Positions 1 through 5,811 are shown, counted from the first letter of the stretch. The stretch: DNA of 8,569 nt from an uncultured Prevotellaceae bacterium (GCA_946415695.1 CAMKTM010000104.1:1-8569); one strand, 5' to 3'. Numbers and translations: made by a program. The notes: a model not told the origin generated them from the sequence alone.

Positions 1-38
1 TTACAGCCATACTTGAGCTGCAGTTCTTGCTGTGCCAT
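1..38 (-). CDS. purH: AICAR transformylase, N-terminal fragment (cut by window edge)
   Basis: Reading leftwards from an ATG at 38, the first 12 codons give MAQQELQLKYGC before the window ends. I recognise ELxLKYGC as the start of the Bacteroidales single-domain phosphoribosylaminoimidazolecarboxamide formyltransferase, where it normally continues as NPNQKPSR; this is from memory of the family. That enzyme carries out the formyl transfer from 10-formyl-tetrahydrofolate in the ninth step of purine synthesis. The start is supported by a good Bacteroidetes promoter element about 72 bases upstream and by an A/T-rich leader, usual in this phylum, which rarely uses strong Shine-Dalgarno sites. The identification rests on a very short peptide, so the gene symbol is tentative. 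Confidence 0.55.
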   Translation of the reverse strand, partial: MAQQELQLKYGC

Positions 39-102
39 ATTTATTATTATAATAATATGTGATGCTGAATACAGATATAATCTCTAATCCTTATTTTTAA
101 TT

Positions 103-117
103 GCGTGTGCAAAGTTA
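103..117 (-). promoter_or_regulatory. Bacteroidetes-type promoter (-7 element) for the leftward purH-like gene
   Basis: On the minus strand, positions 117 to 110 read TAACTTTG, an exact match to the Bacteroidetes -7 consensus TAnnTTTG. Transcription would start near position 103, giving a 5' leader of about 65 bases before the ATG at 38. I see no clear TTTG -33 box at the usual distance of 19 to 21 bases upstream, so the call rests on the -7 element, its position and the A/T-rich surroundings. Confidence 0.6.
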
Positions 118-237
118 CATAAAAATCGCAATATATGAGCCTGTCGCGTGAAGATTTTAGTTCTATTTACAGTAATTTACCCCAAAAAGGCTGTGCAGGA
201 CTGCAATCCGATCGCCAACCATATCAATGTTCAACCT

Positions 238-351
238 GCGGAAACTGTTCCTTTTTAATGTTGTTCGGTAAAATTGTGCTGACGGCTTTGCTACCGAGTA
301 AAGCAGTCAGACCGATTCTACCGGACACCAATAATTCCATTTAGTTTCGGC
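238..351. repeat. Long imperfect inverted repeat centred at 294.5
   Basis: Pairing each base x with base 589-x by hand shows a gap-free imperfect palindrome. In the core, 255-334, 29 of 38 position pairs are Watson-Crick and three more are G-T. The runs include CTGAC (279-283) with GTCAG (306-310), GCTTT (285-289) with AAAGC (300-304) and CGGTA (266-270) with TACCG (319-323), closing on a 4-base loop at 293-296. After an 8-position unpaired stretch the same symmetry resumes with GAAACT (241-246) and AGTTTC (343-348). It could be a decayed miniature inverted-repeat element, a structured RNA or a terminator. No target-site duplication is visible. Confidence 0.55.
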
Positions 352-424
352 GCGAGAACCATCTATCAAGGTGATGACATCAAACGAACCACAATTTATT
401 GAATGACTTGGCACGTCATGTTGT

Positions 425-490
425 TTGCTTGTACATGTAAAAGCAATTGCTTATACATGTACAAGCAATTGCTTTTACATGTACAAGCAA
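425..490. repeat. Three abutting copies of a 22-bp palindromic repeat
   Basis: Units at 425-446, 447-468 and 469-490 each read TTGCTT, one variable base, TACATGTA, one variable base, AAGCAA. The copies differ only at the two variable bases (G/A, A/C and T/C in units 1 to 3). Each unit is a near-palindrome, and the whole of 424-491 is one palindrome of 34 position pairs with a single mismatch (453 against 462). The 22-bp period is close to two turns of the helix, so dimeric proteins on each unit would line up on one face. It lies about 85 bases past the MBOAT stop codon. Confidence 0.9.
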
Positions 491-559
491 AGACCATATC
501 ACGTTTCAGCCGACAACATGGTGTGGGACGAAAAGTAAGATGGCGTGTACTTTCCTGCA

Positions 560-577
560 CTGAAGCTTGGGCTTCAG
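560..577 (-). terminator. Possible hairpin at the MBOAT stop codon (weak terminator candidate)
   Basis: CTGAAGC at 560-566 and GCTTCAG at 571-577 form a perfect 7-bp stem with a 4-base loop. The stem includes the MBOAT stop codon (574-576). Read leftwards, the hairpin is followed by TGCAGGAAAG, with no run of U, so it does not fit a standard intrinsic terminator. It may only protect the 3' end. Confidence 0.3.
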
Positions 578-1983
578 AAGCGGAAATAGAGGAATGGCTG
601 GATGTCGCTTGAGTGCAATTCGATGACTATCTGCACGACGAGCAGGAAGACGAGCAACTTCATCAGCCAAGGCCAATGGATGAATTTTGCCTCGGCATGA
701 AGGTAAAGCCTTTCTCCAACGAAAAGCGACAAAATGCTGCCTGCAAGCAAGATACACCAAGTGGTGCGTGCCACAATGAAAGGCTCGGCATAACTCAGGT
801 CCATGCGCGTGAAGATGTTTTCGAACAGCAGTTTCGCCGTATGAAGGTCAGGCGAACGGAAGATGACCCAGCATGAGGCAACAAAGCAGAAAGTGATGAT
901 GCGCGAGAGGGAAATGGTCAGCAGGTTGTCGCGAATGCCTTTGAGAAATGGCAGGCAGGCCTTGTGCGTGGCAAGTCCGATGCCATGCAAAGCTCCCCAA
1001 AGGAGGAACATCATGGTGCTCCCGTGCCAAATGCCTGCGGCAAGCATGGTGATGAAAATGTTGCAGCAAGTGCGGAGCAGACCTTTACGGCTGCCGCCGA
1101 GCGGAATGTAAAGGTAGTCGCGAAACCAAGTGGAAAGCGAGATGTGCCAGCGATGCCAGAACTCTGTGAGGTTTTGGCTACGATAGGGGAAGGCAAAGTT
1201 CTCGCGAAGCCGGATGCCCAGAATGGCTGCTATGCCAATGCTGATGTCGCTGTATCCGCTGAAGTCCAGATAAATCTGCATGGTGAAACCGAGAAGCCCC
1301 ATCAGGCACTCAAAGCCAGAGTAAGCATCGGGCGCAGAGAATATCCAATCGTTGTACTGGGCAATATAGTCAGCCACTACGGCTTTCTTGACAATGCCGA
1401 GGATGATGAGCCAAAGCCCCATGTAGAGCAAGCGTTCGCTGACGACGTGCTTCCGCCGGATTTGCGGGAAGAATGTCTTGGCCCGCGTGATGGGGCCGGC
1501 CAGCAGAAGAGGGAAGAAGGAGAGGTAGAGGAGGTATTCCGCGAAGGATGCTTTGAGGCGGAAGTCGCGTCGATACACATCGGCAGAATAACTGATGGTC
1601 TGAAAGGTGTAGAAGGAAATGCCGATGGGAAGTGCTATGCTCGGTATGGAAAAGTTCGAGGCGAACATCTGGCTGAGCAATTCCGAGAAGGAGTGGGCAT
1701 ACTTGAAGTAAAGGAGCGGCAGGAGGTCGAGCAAGACAATGAGGAAGAACAGTAACTTACGCTGTTTCCCCTCCGTTTCGGACATCCTTCGCGTCAGCAA
1801 CCATGAGACGAGGGCCGTGGCTGGCAACAGCAGCATCAGCCATCCGTTGCTCAGGTAGAAGAAGCCAAGACTGGCAAGAATGACATAGAGGATGAGCAGT
1901 TCCCGCCTCGCATTGCGCAGTAAAGCGAAAAGGAAGAGGAATGCGGCGAAGGCTGCCCAAAACTGTAATGTCGTGAATACCAT
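574..1983 (-). CDS. MBOAT family O-acyltransferase (AlgI/DltB-like)
   Basis: This 469-residue protein is hydrophobic throughout, with about ten membrane segments (for example near 8-24, 31-64, 77-94, 150-163, 186-203, 307-334 and 430-448). It carries the MBOAT signature: EFWHRWHISLSTWFRDYLYIP at about 274-294, and the invariant histidine H320 in AAGIWHG, with H333 nearby in ALHG. The length is usual for AlgI/PatA-type proteins. Such proteins move acetyl groups across the inner membrane for transfer to a surface polysaccharide or peptidoglycan. The gene directly upstream encodes an SGNH hydrolase, the usual partner that completes the transfer, which supports the role; the polymer is unknown. 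The 117-bp gap before it is full of tandem repeats and contains TAACTTTT on the minus strand, one base off the -7 consensus, so a separate weak promoter is possible. Confidence 0.93.
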   Translation of the reverse strand: MVFTTLQFWAAFAAFLFLFALLRNARRELLILYVILASLGFFYLSNGWLMLLLPATALVSWLLTRRMSETEGKQRKLLFFLIVLLDLLPLLYFKYAHSFSELLSQMFASNFSIPSIALPIGISFYTFQTISYSADVYRRDFRLKASFAEYLLYLSFFPLLLAGPITRAKTFFPQIRRKHVVSERLLYMGLWLIILGIVKKAVVADYIAQYNDWIFSAPDAYSGFECLMGLLGFTMQIYLDFSGYSDISIGIAAILGIRLRENFAFPYRSQNLTEFWHRWHISLSTWFRDYLYIPLGGSRKGLLRTCCNIFITMLAAGIWHGSTMMFLLWGALHGIGLATHKACLPFLKGIRDNLLTISLSRIITFCFVASCWVIFRSPDLHTAKLLFENIFTRMDLSYAEPFIVARTTWCILLAGSILSLFVGERLYLHAEAKFIHWPWLMKLLVFLLVVQIVIELHSSDIQPFLYFRF

Positions 1984-1989
1984 CGGCGA

Positions 1990-2030
1990 AGAGTGAAGAA
2001 CTAAGAGTGAAGAACTAAGAGTGAAGAATA
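1990..2030. repeat. 14-bp tandem repeat, three copies
   Basis: AGAGTGAAGAACTA occurs at 1990-2003 and 2004-2017, identical, and again at 2018-2030 as a shortened copy ending AATA. The array ends seven bases upstream of the MBOAT start codon, so it would form the leader just before translation starts. The sequence is almost purely A and G on this strand, and pyrimidine-rich in the mRNA sense. Confidence 0.9.
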
Positions 2031-2045
2031 AAAGTTACTTTGAAT

Positions 2046-2072
2046 AATTCGTTTAATTCGTGCAATTCGTTG
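2046..2072. repeat. 9-bp tandem repeat AATTCGTnn, three copies
   Basis: AATTCG starts at 2046, 2055 and 2064, exactly nine bases apart, with two or three variable bases between. It lies in the same SGNH/MBOAT gap as the 14-bp array, some 15 bases from it. The unit contains the palindromic tetramer AATT, in the same way that the other 9-bp array in this window (7522-7593) contains CTAG. Confidence 0.85.
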
Positions 2073-2100
2073 TTTCTAATTGTCATTCCACATGATGGGG

Positions 2101-2904
2101 TTAGCGGCTCTTCATGGGTTGCAGGGCATAGGTCTTGTAGATGTGCTTCTTCCCGTCTGTCGGCTTGTCCATTTGGATGGGATGTGCTGTAGCGGGGCTT
2201 GCCATCCATACTGCCACCGTGTCCATCCAAAGGCTTGCGGCATTGAAAGTGGGATGCATGTGGTCTCGTCCGCGTTGCAACGTGAGGCCGCGGCTATCGA
2301 AGTAACGACTCTTTCCCACAACCTGCTTGGTCAGGTCGTTGATGCCGGTATCTTCTCGCCATGCTGGTACGCCAATCCAGACGAAAGGCGTCGTGCCAAG
2401 TTCCTGCATTATCTGGCGTATGAAGGTTTCGCGTTCGGAAGGATTCTTGACGAACTGCTCGTTGGCGCCCAAGCTTATCATAACGAAGGTGGGCTTAACC
2501 TTGTCTATGAAATAACGCAGCGTATCGGTCTTTGCCCAAATTTCTGTCGTTGAACTGTACCACACCACATTTGTCATCTCGTGTCCATTGGCAAAGGCAT
2601 AACAGTTCATGCGGCGCAGCAATCCCTCAACCATGGAGTCGCCAAAGAAGAGGATGCGATGGGCAGTGGTGTCGAGGGAAGGTTCTGCCGCCTCTTCTGT
2701 GCTTTCCGAAGGAGCGGGAACAGGCTGCTGCAACTCGTCCGCCTCTTTGGCATGAGCCCCAAAGGGACTTTTGGGCAGGCTCGGCGCTTGTATTTTGCTG
2801 AGCTTCCACCCTGGGGGCGGTATCTGCACAGGGCTGTAGGCATAGAAGATTATAAATGCCAACGGAAGAACCAATATCCCTATGAGTTTCAGATAAGACT
2901 TCAT
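2101..2904 (-). CDS. Membrane-anchored SGNH/GDSL hydrolase, likely O-acetyltransferase partner
   Basis: This 267-residue protein starts with a signal anchor (hydrophobic residues about 5-22), then a proline- and acidic-rich linker (about 24-80), then an SGNH domain. Block I is FFGDSM with the nucleophile S90; SLGANE at 144-149 supplies the glycine/asparagine block; DHMHP at 214-218 supplies the catalytic D214 and H217. The fold and anchor put the active site outside the inner membrane. Together with the MBOAT gene downstream it resembles AlgI/AlgJ or PatA/PatB pairs, in which the SGNH partner places the acetyl group on the polymer; an esterase role is the alternative. Its start lies 24 bases after the stop of the zinc-ribbon gene, in a gap made of GGATTAA repeats, one of which may act as the ribosome binding site (GGATTAAGGG then ATG). 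Confidence 0.88.
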   Translation of the reverse strand: MKSYLKLIGILVLPLAFIIFYAYSPVQIPPPGWKLSKIQAPSLPKSPFGAHAKEADELQQPVPAPSESTEEAAEPSLDTTAHRILFFGDSMVEGLLRRMNCYAFANGHEMTNVVWYSSTTEIWAKTDTLRYFIDKVKPTFVMISLGANEQFVKNPSERETFIRQIMQELGTTPFVWIGVPAWREDTGINDLTKQVVGKSRYFDSRGLTLQRGRDHMHPTFNAASLWMDTVAVWMASPATAHPIQMDKPTDGKKHIYKTYALQPMKSR

Positions 2905-2935
2905 CCCTTAATCCTTAATCCCAAATCCCTATTCC
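2905..2935. repeat. 7-bp tandem repeat between the zinc-ribbon and SGNH genes
   Basis: TTAATCC at 2908-2914 and 2915-2921, CAAATCC at 2922-2928 and CTATTCC at 2929-2935 form four 7-bp units. On the coding strand the array begins in the last two codons of the zinc-ribbon gene (GGAATAG contains its stop) and runs to the SGNH start codon. It therefore fills the whole gap. Confidence 0.85.
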
Positions 2936-4038
2936 TTCAATATATTCATGCGTACAATCTTTTGCTCTTGATTGAGCAAAGCCTTGACGCGGTAGAGGTT
3001 GGATGTCGGTTGGTTTGTGTCGCTACGGCTGATTGTTTCCTGCAAGCTTACTTCAGCGGCGAAACCTGTGTTGCCGTCGGGCAAAGTCTCCTTATGTACA
3101 TCCATCTGCTGTCCTATGGCGTAGTGCAGTCCGATGACGTCCTTTGCCATCTTTTCCTTAGCGTATTCGATGATTGTCTCAGCATTGGCTTGTTGTTTTC
3201 CGCAGAACTCAACCATCGTGTCGGTGATGGCAGCGCGGGCGGCTTCGATGTCTTGGTCGCCAATTGCTTTGGAGAAGAAACTTTCCAACGTGCCGCGTAT
3301 CATTGCTTTCTCGCCAGGAGTTACCTTCGAAAGCAATAGGGCGTTCTTCTTTTCCGAAGCATCGCCTACGTAACGGCCTGAAGGATGTTTGGAGAGATAA
3401 TCCGTAACGGCTTCTTCGCTGCCTATGGACAAGGCGTCCTGCCAGTCGATGGAGTCGAGCATATCCTCGCAGAGACGCTGACGGAGGGAGTTGGGATGCT
3501 TTTGCAGGAACAGCGAGACGTTGGCTCGATTGATGTTCTTCAGGAGTTGCTTCCATTCTTCGGCTTCTGTCTGAAGCGTGCGCATCCGTTCATTGATTTC
3601 ATCGTAGTGCTTGCTTTCGGGATAATCAATGAGGAATTGCTGATAGAACTCCGGGTTGGTGACGTCAGCAAGGCGCTCATAATCTTGCTGCTCTTTTTGT
3701 TGCAATCGTTGCTGGTTGTAGTAGTAAAAGCCGGCAGCGCAAAGCATGACGAGGGCGATGACGAACGCAAACCACAGCAGGCGTTTCCAAATGGAGGTTT
3801 TCTTCTTCTTCTCCTTTCGTGGCGGAGTGGGGCTTTGTTTCTCGTTGCTTTCATTCTCTCCTCGAGGCATTTGGAGGAGTGAACCGCAACCGGGGCATTT
3901 GTTTTGGGTCACAAGGCTGTATTCGCCGCAACCTGGGCATTGACGTATCTGACCGGATATTTTGGTGCCACAATGTGGACAAGTTCCTGCCATCGTTGAT
4001 ACTTGCTGACGGCATACGGGACATTTGATGATGCTCAT
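2929..4038 (-). CDS. Zinc-ribbon membrane protein with repeated helical motif, function unknown
   Basis: This 369-residue protein opens with two zinc-ribbon motifs: C6/C9 with C20/C23, and C34/C37 with C48/C51, all CPxC pairs. A lysine-rich stretch (74-80) precedes one membrane helix at about 85-106, which by the positive-inside rule puts the zinc ribbons in the cytoplasm and residues 107-369 outside. The outer part has three related motifs, FLxDYPES (135-142), FLQKHPNS (177-184) and YLSKHPSG (214-221), suggesting TPR-like helices. The region from about 248 on (LESFFSKAIGDQDIEAARA) resembles NTF2-like folds, though weakly. It sits 52 bases after the thioesterase and 24 bases before the SGNH gene, so it may belong to either cluster. 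I do not recognise a specific function. A sensor or scaffold for the surface acylation pair is a guess. Confidence 0.85.
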   Translation of the reverse strand: MSIIKCPVCRQQVSTMAGTCPHCGTKISGQIRQCPGCGEYSLVTQNKCPGCGSLLQMPRGENESNEKQSPTPPRKEKKKKTSIWKRLLWFAFVIALVMLCAAGFYYYNQQRLQQKEQQDYERLADVTNPEFYQQFLIDYPESKHYDEINERMRTLQTEAEEWKQLLKNINRANVSLFLQKHPNSLRQRLCEDMLDSIDWQDALSIGSEEAVTDYLSKHPSGRYVGDASEKKNALLLSKVTPGEKAMIRGTLESFFSKAIGDQDIEAARAAITDTMVEFCGKQQANAETIIEYAKEKMAKDVIGLHYAIGQQMDVHKETLPDGNTGFAAEVSLQETISRSDTNQPTSNLYRVKALLNQEQKIVRMNILKE

Positions 4039-4090
4039 ATCGGGGTTCTGTGTTTTTTATGGTGAGAGTAAAGGGGGATTGAGTCTTGTC

Positions 4091-4927
4091 TTATCTGAAG
4101 CATACTTTGGCCTGGCAGACCACTTCGCCTTGTTCCTTGTGCTCCAGAGCGTTTCCGTTCTCTTGACTGAACTTTCTGACTTCGATGTCTGTCTCGTTGT
4201 CGCTGACAACTTGTTCATAGAAACTGAGTCGGTCGCCAAGATAGGATTCTGCTTTGTAAGCAATCTCAAAGCGACGGATGCTCTGCTTCTCGAAACGCTC
4301 GCGAGGGAAGAGGTCGAGGATGTGCTCGATGTATTTGATGCTGTTGATGTGGCCGTTGATATCGACATCGCTGTAATAGGTGTCGATGGTACGGACAAGT
4401 TTCGGCTCCTGGAAACGGAAACGCCCGTGTCCCTCAATTGGGCAGACGTCCTGCTCTTCGGGTACAACGTAGTGAAGTATGTCGCCATCGTAGAGCGTAA
4501 TCAAGTCGCATGGCTTGCGCGACGCAAGGTCTATCATTGCCCATACGCTGCGGGCATATCCGAGCGGCGTACCGTCGGTACGATGGATTGAGAAATTGCG
4601 GTTGGTGAAGTACCGCATGACGTTTTTTACCCATGTCCTCACCTCGCAATGCTCGAACTGCAGCGGCATCTCTTCCATTTCGATGCAAAGCCGGGAGAGC
4701 ACCCATGTGTGCTGTGTCTCTTTGAGCGCACCGATGCCCCAGCCGCGTTTCTGCGAGTGGTTGCCTGCTGCGTTGAGAAGATGATTGCCCAGCACGCCAA
4801 GGAAGATGCGCCCTGTGAAATCTACATGAAAAGGCTCAACGTAGAATGGGTAGCGGTCTATTAGTCCGAACCCTACCCAACCTCCCCGAGGGGAGGCTTG
4901 TTGTTGTCTGTTGTTTGCCGCTTCCAT
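4091..4927 (-). CDS. Acyl-ACP thioesterase (FatA/FatB-like double hotdog)
   Basis: At 278 residues this matches the bacterial members of the plant-type acyl-ACP thioesterase family, which cut fatty acids from acyl carrier protein in the cytoplasm. The first hotdog covers about 27-145 (EPFHVDFTGR, LGVLGNHLLNAAG, YARSVWAMIDL). The second has DVDINGHINSIKYIEHILD (188-206), where D189, N191 and H193 match the catalytic motif of plant enzymes, and E227 in AYKAESY is the likely further catalytic acid. The core begins near residue 26. Residues 11-22 (ASPRGGWVGFGL) are encoded by a GC-rich hairpin repeat, so the N-terminus looks partly made from a repeat element; I see no later start codon that would suit better. 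The gene begins seven bases after the ilvN stop codon. Bacteroides has a close homologue beside ilv genes, as I recall. A role in releasing branched-chain fatty acids is inference. Confidence 0.92.
   Translation of the reverse strand: MEAANNRQQQASPRGGWVGFGLIDRYPFYVEPFHVDFTGRIFLGVLGNHLLNAAGNHSQKRGWGIGALKETQHTWVLSRLCIEMEEMPLQFEHCEVRTWVKNVMRYFTNRNFSIHRTDGTPLGYARSVWAMIDLASRKPCDLITLYDGDILHYVVPEEQDVCPIEGHGRFRFQEPKLVRTIDTYYSDVDINGHINSIKYIEHILDLFPRERFEKQSIRRFEIAYKAESYLGDRLSFYEQVVSDNETDIEVRKFSQENGNALEHKEQGEVVCQAKVCFR
4870..4896 (+). repeat. REP-like GC-rich element inside the thioesterase N-terminus
   Basis: The plus strand reads ACCCTACCCAAC and then the hairpin CCTCCCCGAGGGGAGG (4881-4896; 7-bp arms around GA). 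It is translated on the minus strand as part of thioesterase residues 12-21. A second element of the same layout lies in opposite orientation at 4942-4966. Confidence 0.7.
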
Positions 4928-4933
4928 ATGTAA

Positions 4934-5782
4934 TTAATGTTCTCCCTTCAGGGAGTTAGAGGGGGTCTCTCTTTCCTCTTCACGCTTTGCGATATAGGCA
5001 TCAAGGCGTTCGATGCAAGACTTGGTGACGGCGATGCGGCCTGTACGGACGAACTGCAGGACGCACCCCAGAGCATCAAGTTTAGTGAAGAGTTCTATCA
5101 CGTCCTTCGTTATGCCTGTGTTCTCCACGATGGTGTAAGTGGGGTTCACTTCGACGATGCGGGCATCATAGTTCCGCACGATGCAAGAGATGTTCTGATT
5201 GGCCAGAACCATCGGGGTGGAGAGCTTAAGCAAAGACGTTTCGAGAATGAAGATTTCGTCGTCGATGAAGCAGTTGGCTTGCAGCACGTCGATCTTCTTC
5301 TCGATCTGCTTGGTGAGCATCTCCGCCATTTCCTGCTTGCAGTAGCAGGTGATGGTGTATTTGTGAACGCCAGGCGTGGAGGAAGCGCATACGTTGAGGC
5401 TCTCGATGTTGACCTGCCTACGGGTAAAGACGGCGGTGATTTGGTTGAGAATACCGGCGAAGTTCTCCGAATAGATGATGAGGGTGTAGAGCGTCAGACC
5501 GTCGTGACTGAGCAGAGCGCCTTCGCGAGCCGGCATTGCAGGACGAGCCACGGCATTGCGGCTGAAAGTCTCCTTTTGAAAGCCTTGGGCGGAATCTTGG
5601 GCAAGGGTGGCACGACGCTGCCTGGCAAGGTTCTTCTCGAAGCTGTCGCGTTCGATAGCCGCAGCGGCAAGCACCGCTTCGTTGAAGCCTTGTATCTCCT
5701 GAACTTGCTCGAGTTCGTCACACTTTCCGCATGTATTGCAATCGCCGCATTCAGCGTTTCCCGTTTTCTTCTTTGATTTCAT
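4934..5782 (-). CDS. ilvN: Acetolactate synthase regulatory subunit with Cys-rich N-terminal extension
   Basis: Residues from about 98 to 265 match the small subunit of acetolactate synthase, which activates IlvB and carries valine feedback control. The ACT domain starts YTLIIYSENFAGILNQITAVF; N107, G110 and N125 line up with N11, G14 and N29 of E. coli IlvH, the valine-site residues, so feedback control is probably kept. The C-terminal half (ARIVEVNPTYTIVE, CVLQFVRTGRIAVT) is typical of Bacteroidetes homologues. At 282 residues the protein is about 95 longer than the roughly 185 usual in the family. The extension holds C12, C15, C18 and C21 in a CxxCxxCxxC row, then an alanine- and arginine-rich stretch. 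The start at 5782 is chosen because it lies 23 bases after the ilvB stop; the next candidate, M83, would leave a gap of about 270 bases. The last residues (273-280) come from a REP-like element. Confidence 0.92.
   Translation of the reverse strand: MKSKKKTGNAECGDCNTCGKCDELEQVQEIQGFNEAVLAAAAIERDSFEKNLARQRRATLAQDSAQGFQKETFSRNAVARPAMPAREGALLSHDGLTLYTLIIYSENFAGILNQITAVFTRRQVNIESLNVCASSTPGVHKYTITCYCKQEMAEMLTKQIEKKIDVLQANCFIDDEIFILETSLLKLSTPMVLANQNISCIVRNYDARIVEVNPTYTIVENTGITKDVIELFTKLDALGCVLQFVRTGRIAVTKSCIERLDAYIAKREEERETPSNSLKGEH
4942..4966 (-). repeat. REP-like GC-rich element inside the ilvN C-terminus
   Basis: The minus strand reads ACCCCCTCTAAC followed by the hairpin CTCCC-TGAA-GGGAG (4942-4955). 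It encodes the last residues of the regulatory subunit, TPSNSLKG. The layout, an ACCC start, AAC, then a CTCCC/GGGAG stem, matches the plus-strand element at 4870-4896. The two stems face each other across 45 bases that hold the ilvN stop and the thioesterase start. Confidence 0.65.
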
Positions 5783-5783
5783 A

Positions 5784-5811
5784 ACTAAGAACTATGAACT
5801 ATGGATTATGA
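5784..5811. repeat. 7-bp tandem repeat between ilvB and ilvN
   Basis: ACTAAGA, ACTATGA, ACTATGG and ATTATGA follow one another at 5784-5811, four degenerate 7-bp units. On the coding strand the array begins in the last ilvB codons (TCATAA, serine and stop) and ends one base before the ilvN start codon. Confidence 0.8.

Larger units (their letters stand above)
39..573. other. Gene-free spacer between the MBOAT gene and the purH-like gene
   Basis: About 535 bases hold no gene I can support. Working from right to left, the stretch contains most of a short hairpin at the end of the MBOAT gene (560-577), a triple 22-bp palindromic repeat (425-490), a long imperfect inverted repeat (about 238-351, best part 255-334), and the purH promoter region (103-117). 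Open frames here are short, have no recognisable domain, or run through the palindromes. Both flanking genes read leftwards, so the spacer is downstream of one transcription unit and upstream of the next. Confidence 0.7.

Noticed and set aside
135..344. Plus-strand open frame of 69 codons in the left spacer
   Set aside because: It runs through the long inverted repeat, has no recognised domain, no clear ribosome binding site and composition typical of non-coding sequence. The cysteines (CSTCGNC) look interesting but have no support.
314..403. Minus-strand reading CGSFDVITLIDGSRAETK, loosely like a motif of some Bacteroidetes envelope proteins
   Set aside because: It has no start codon, stops after about 30 residues, and lies in the right arm of the inverted repeat. 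It may be a gene remnant, but the similarity is too short to claim.
425..490. CRISPR array
   Set aside because: The 22-bp repeats abut with no spacers between them and no cas genes are in view.
425..490. Plasmid-type replication origin with iterons
   Set aside because: The repeat length and tandem layout fit, but there is no rep gene nearby and the surroundings are chromosomal housekeeping genes.
403..612. Plus-strand open frame across the 22-bp repeats
   Set aside because: It is made largely of the palindromic repeat and then runs antisense into the MBOAT gene end.
2030..2040. Promoter for the MBOAT gene (TAACTTTT on the minus strand)
   Set aside because: It is one base off the -7 consensus and has no -33 box at the right distance, so it was noted under the gene but not called.
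4937..5776. Long plus-strand open frame opposite ilvN
   Set aside because: It mirrors ilvN almost end to end, as expected for an antisense shadow, and has no recognisable features.
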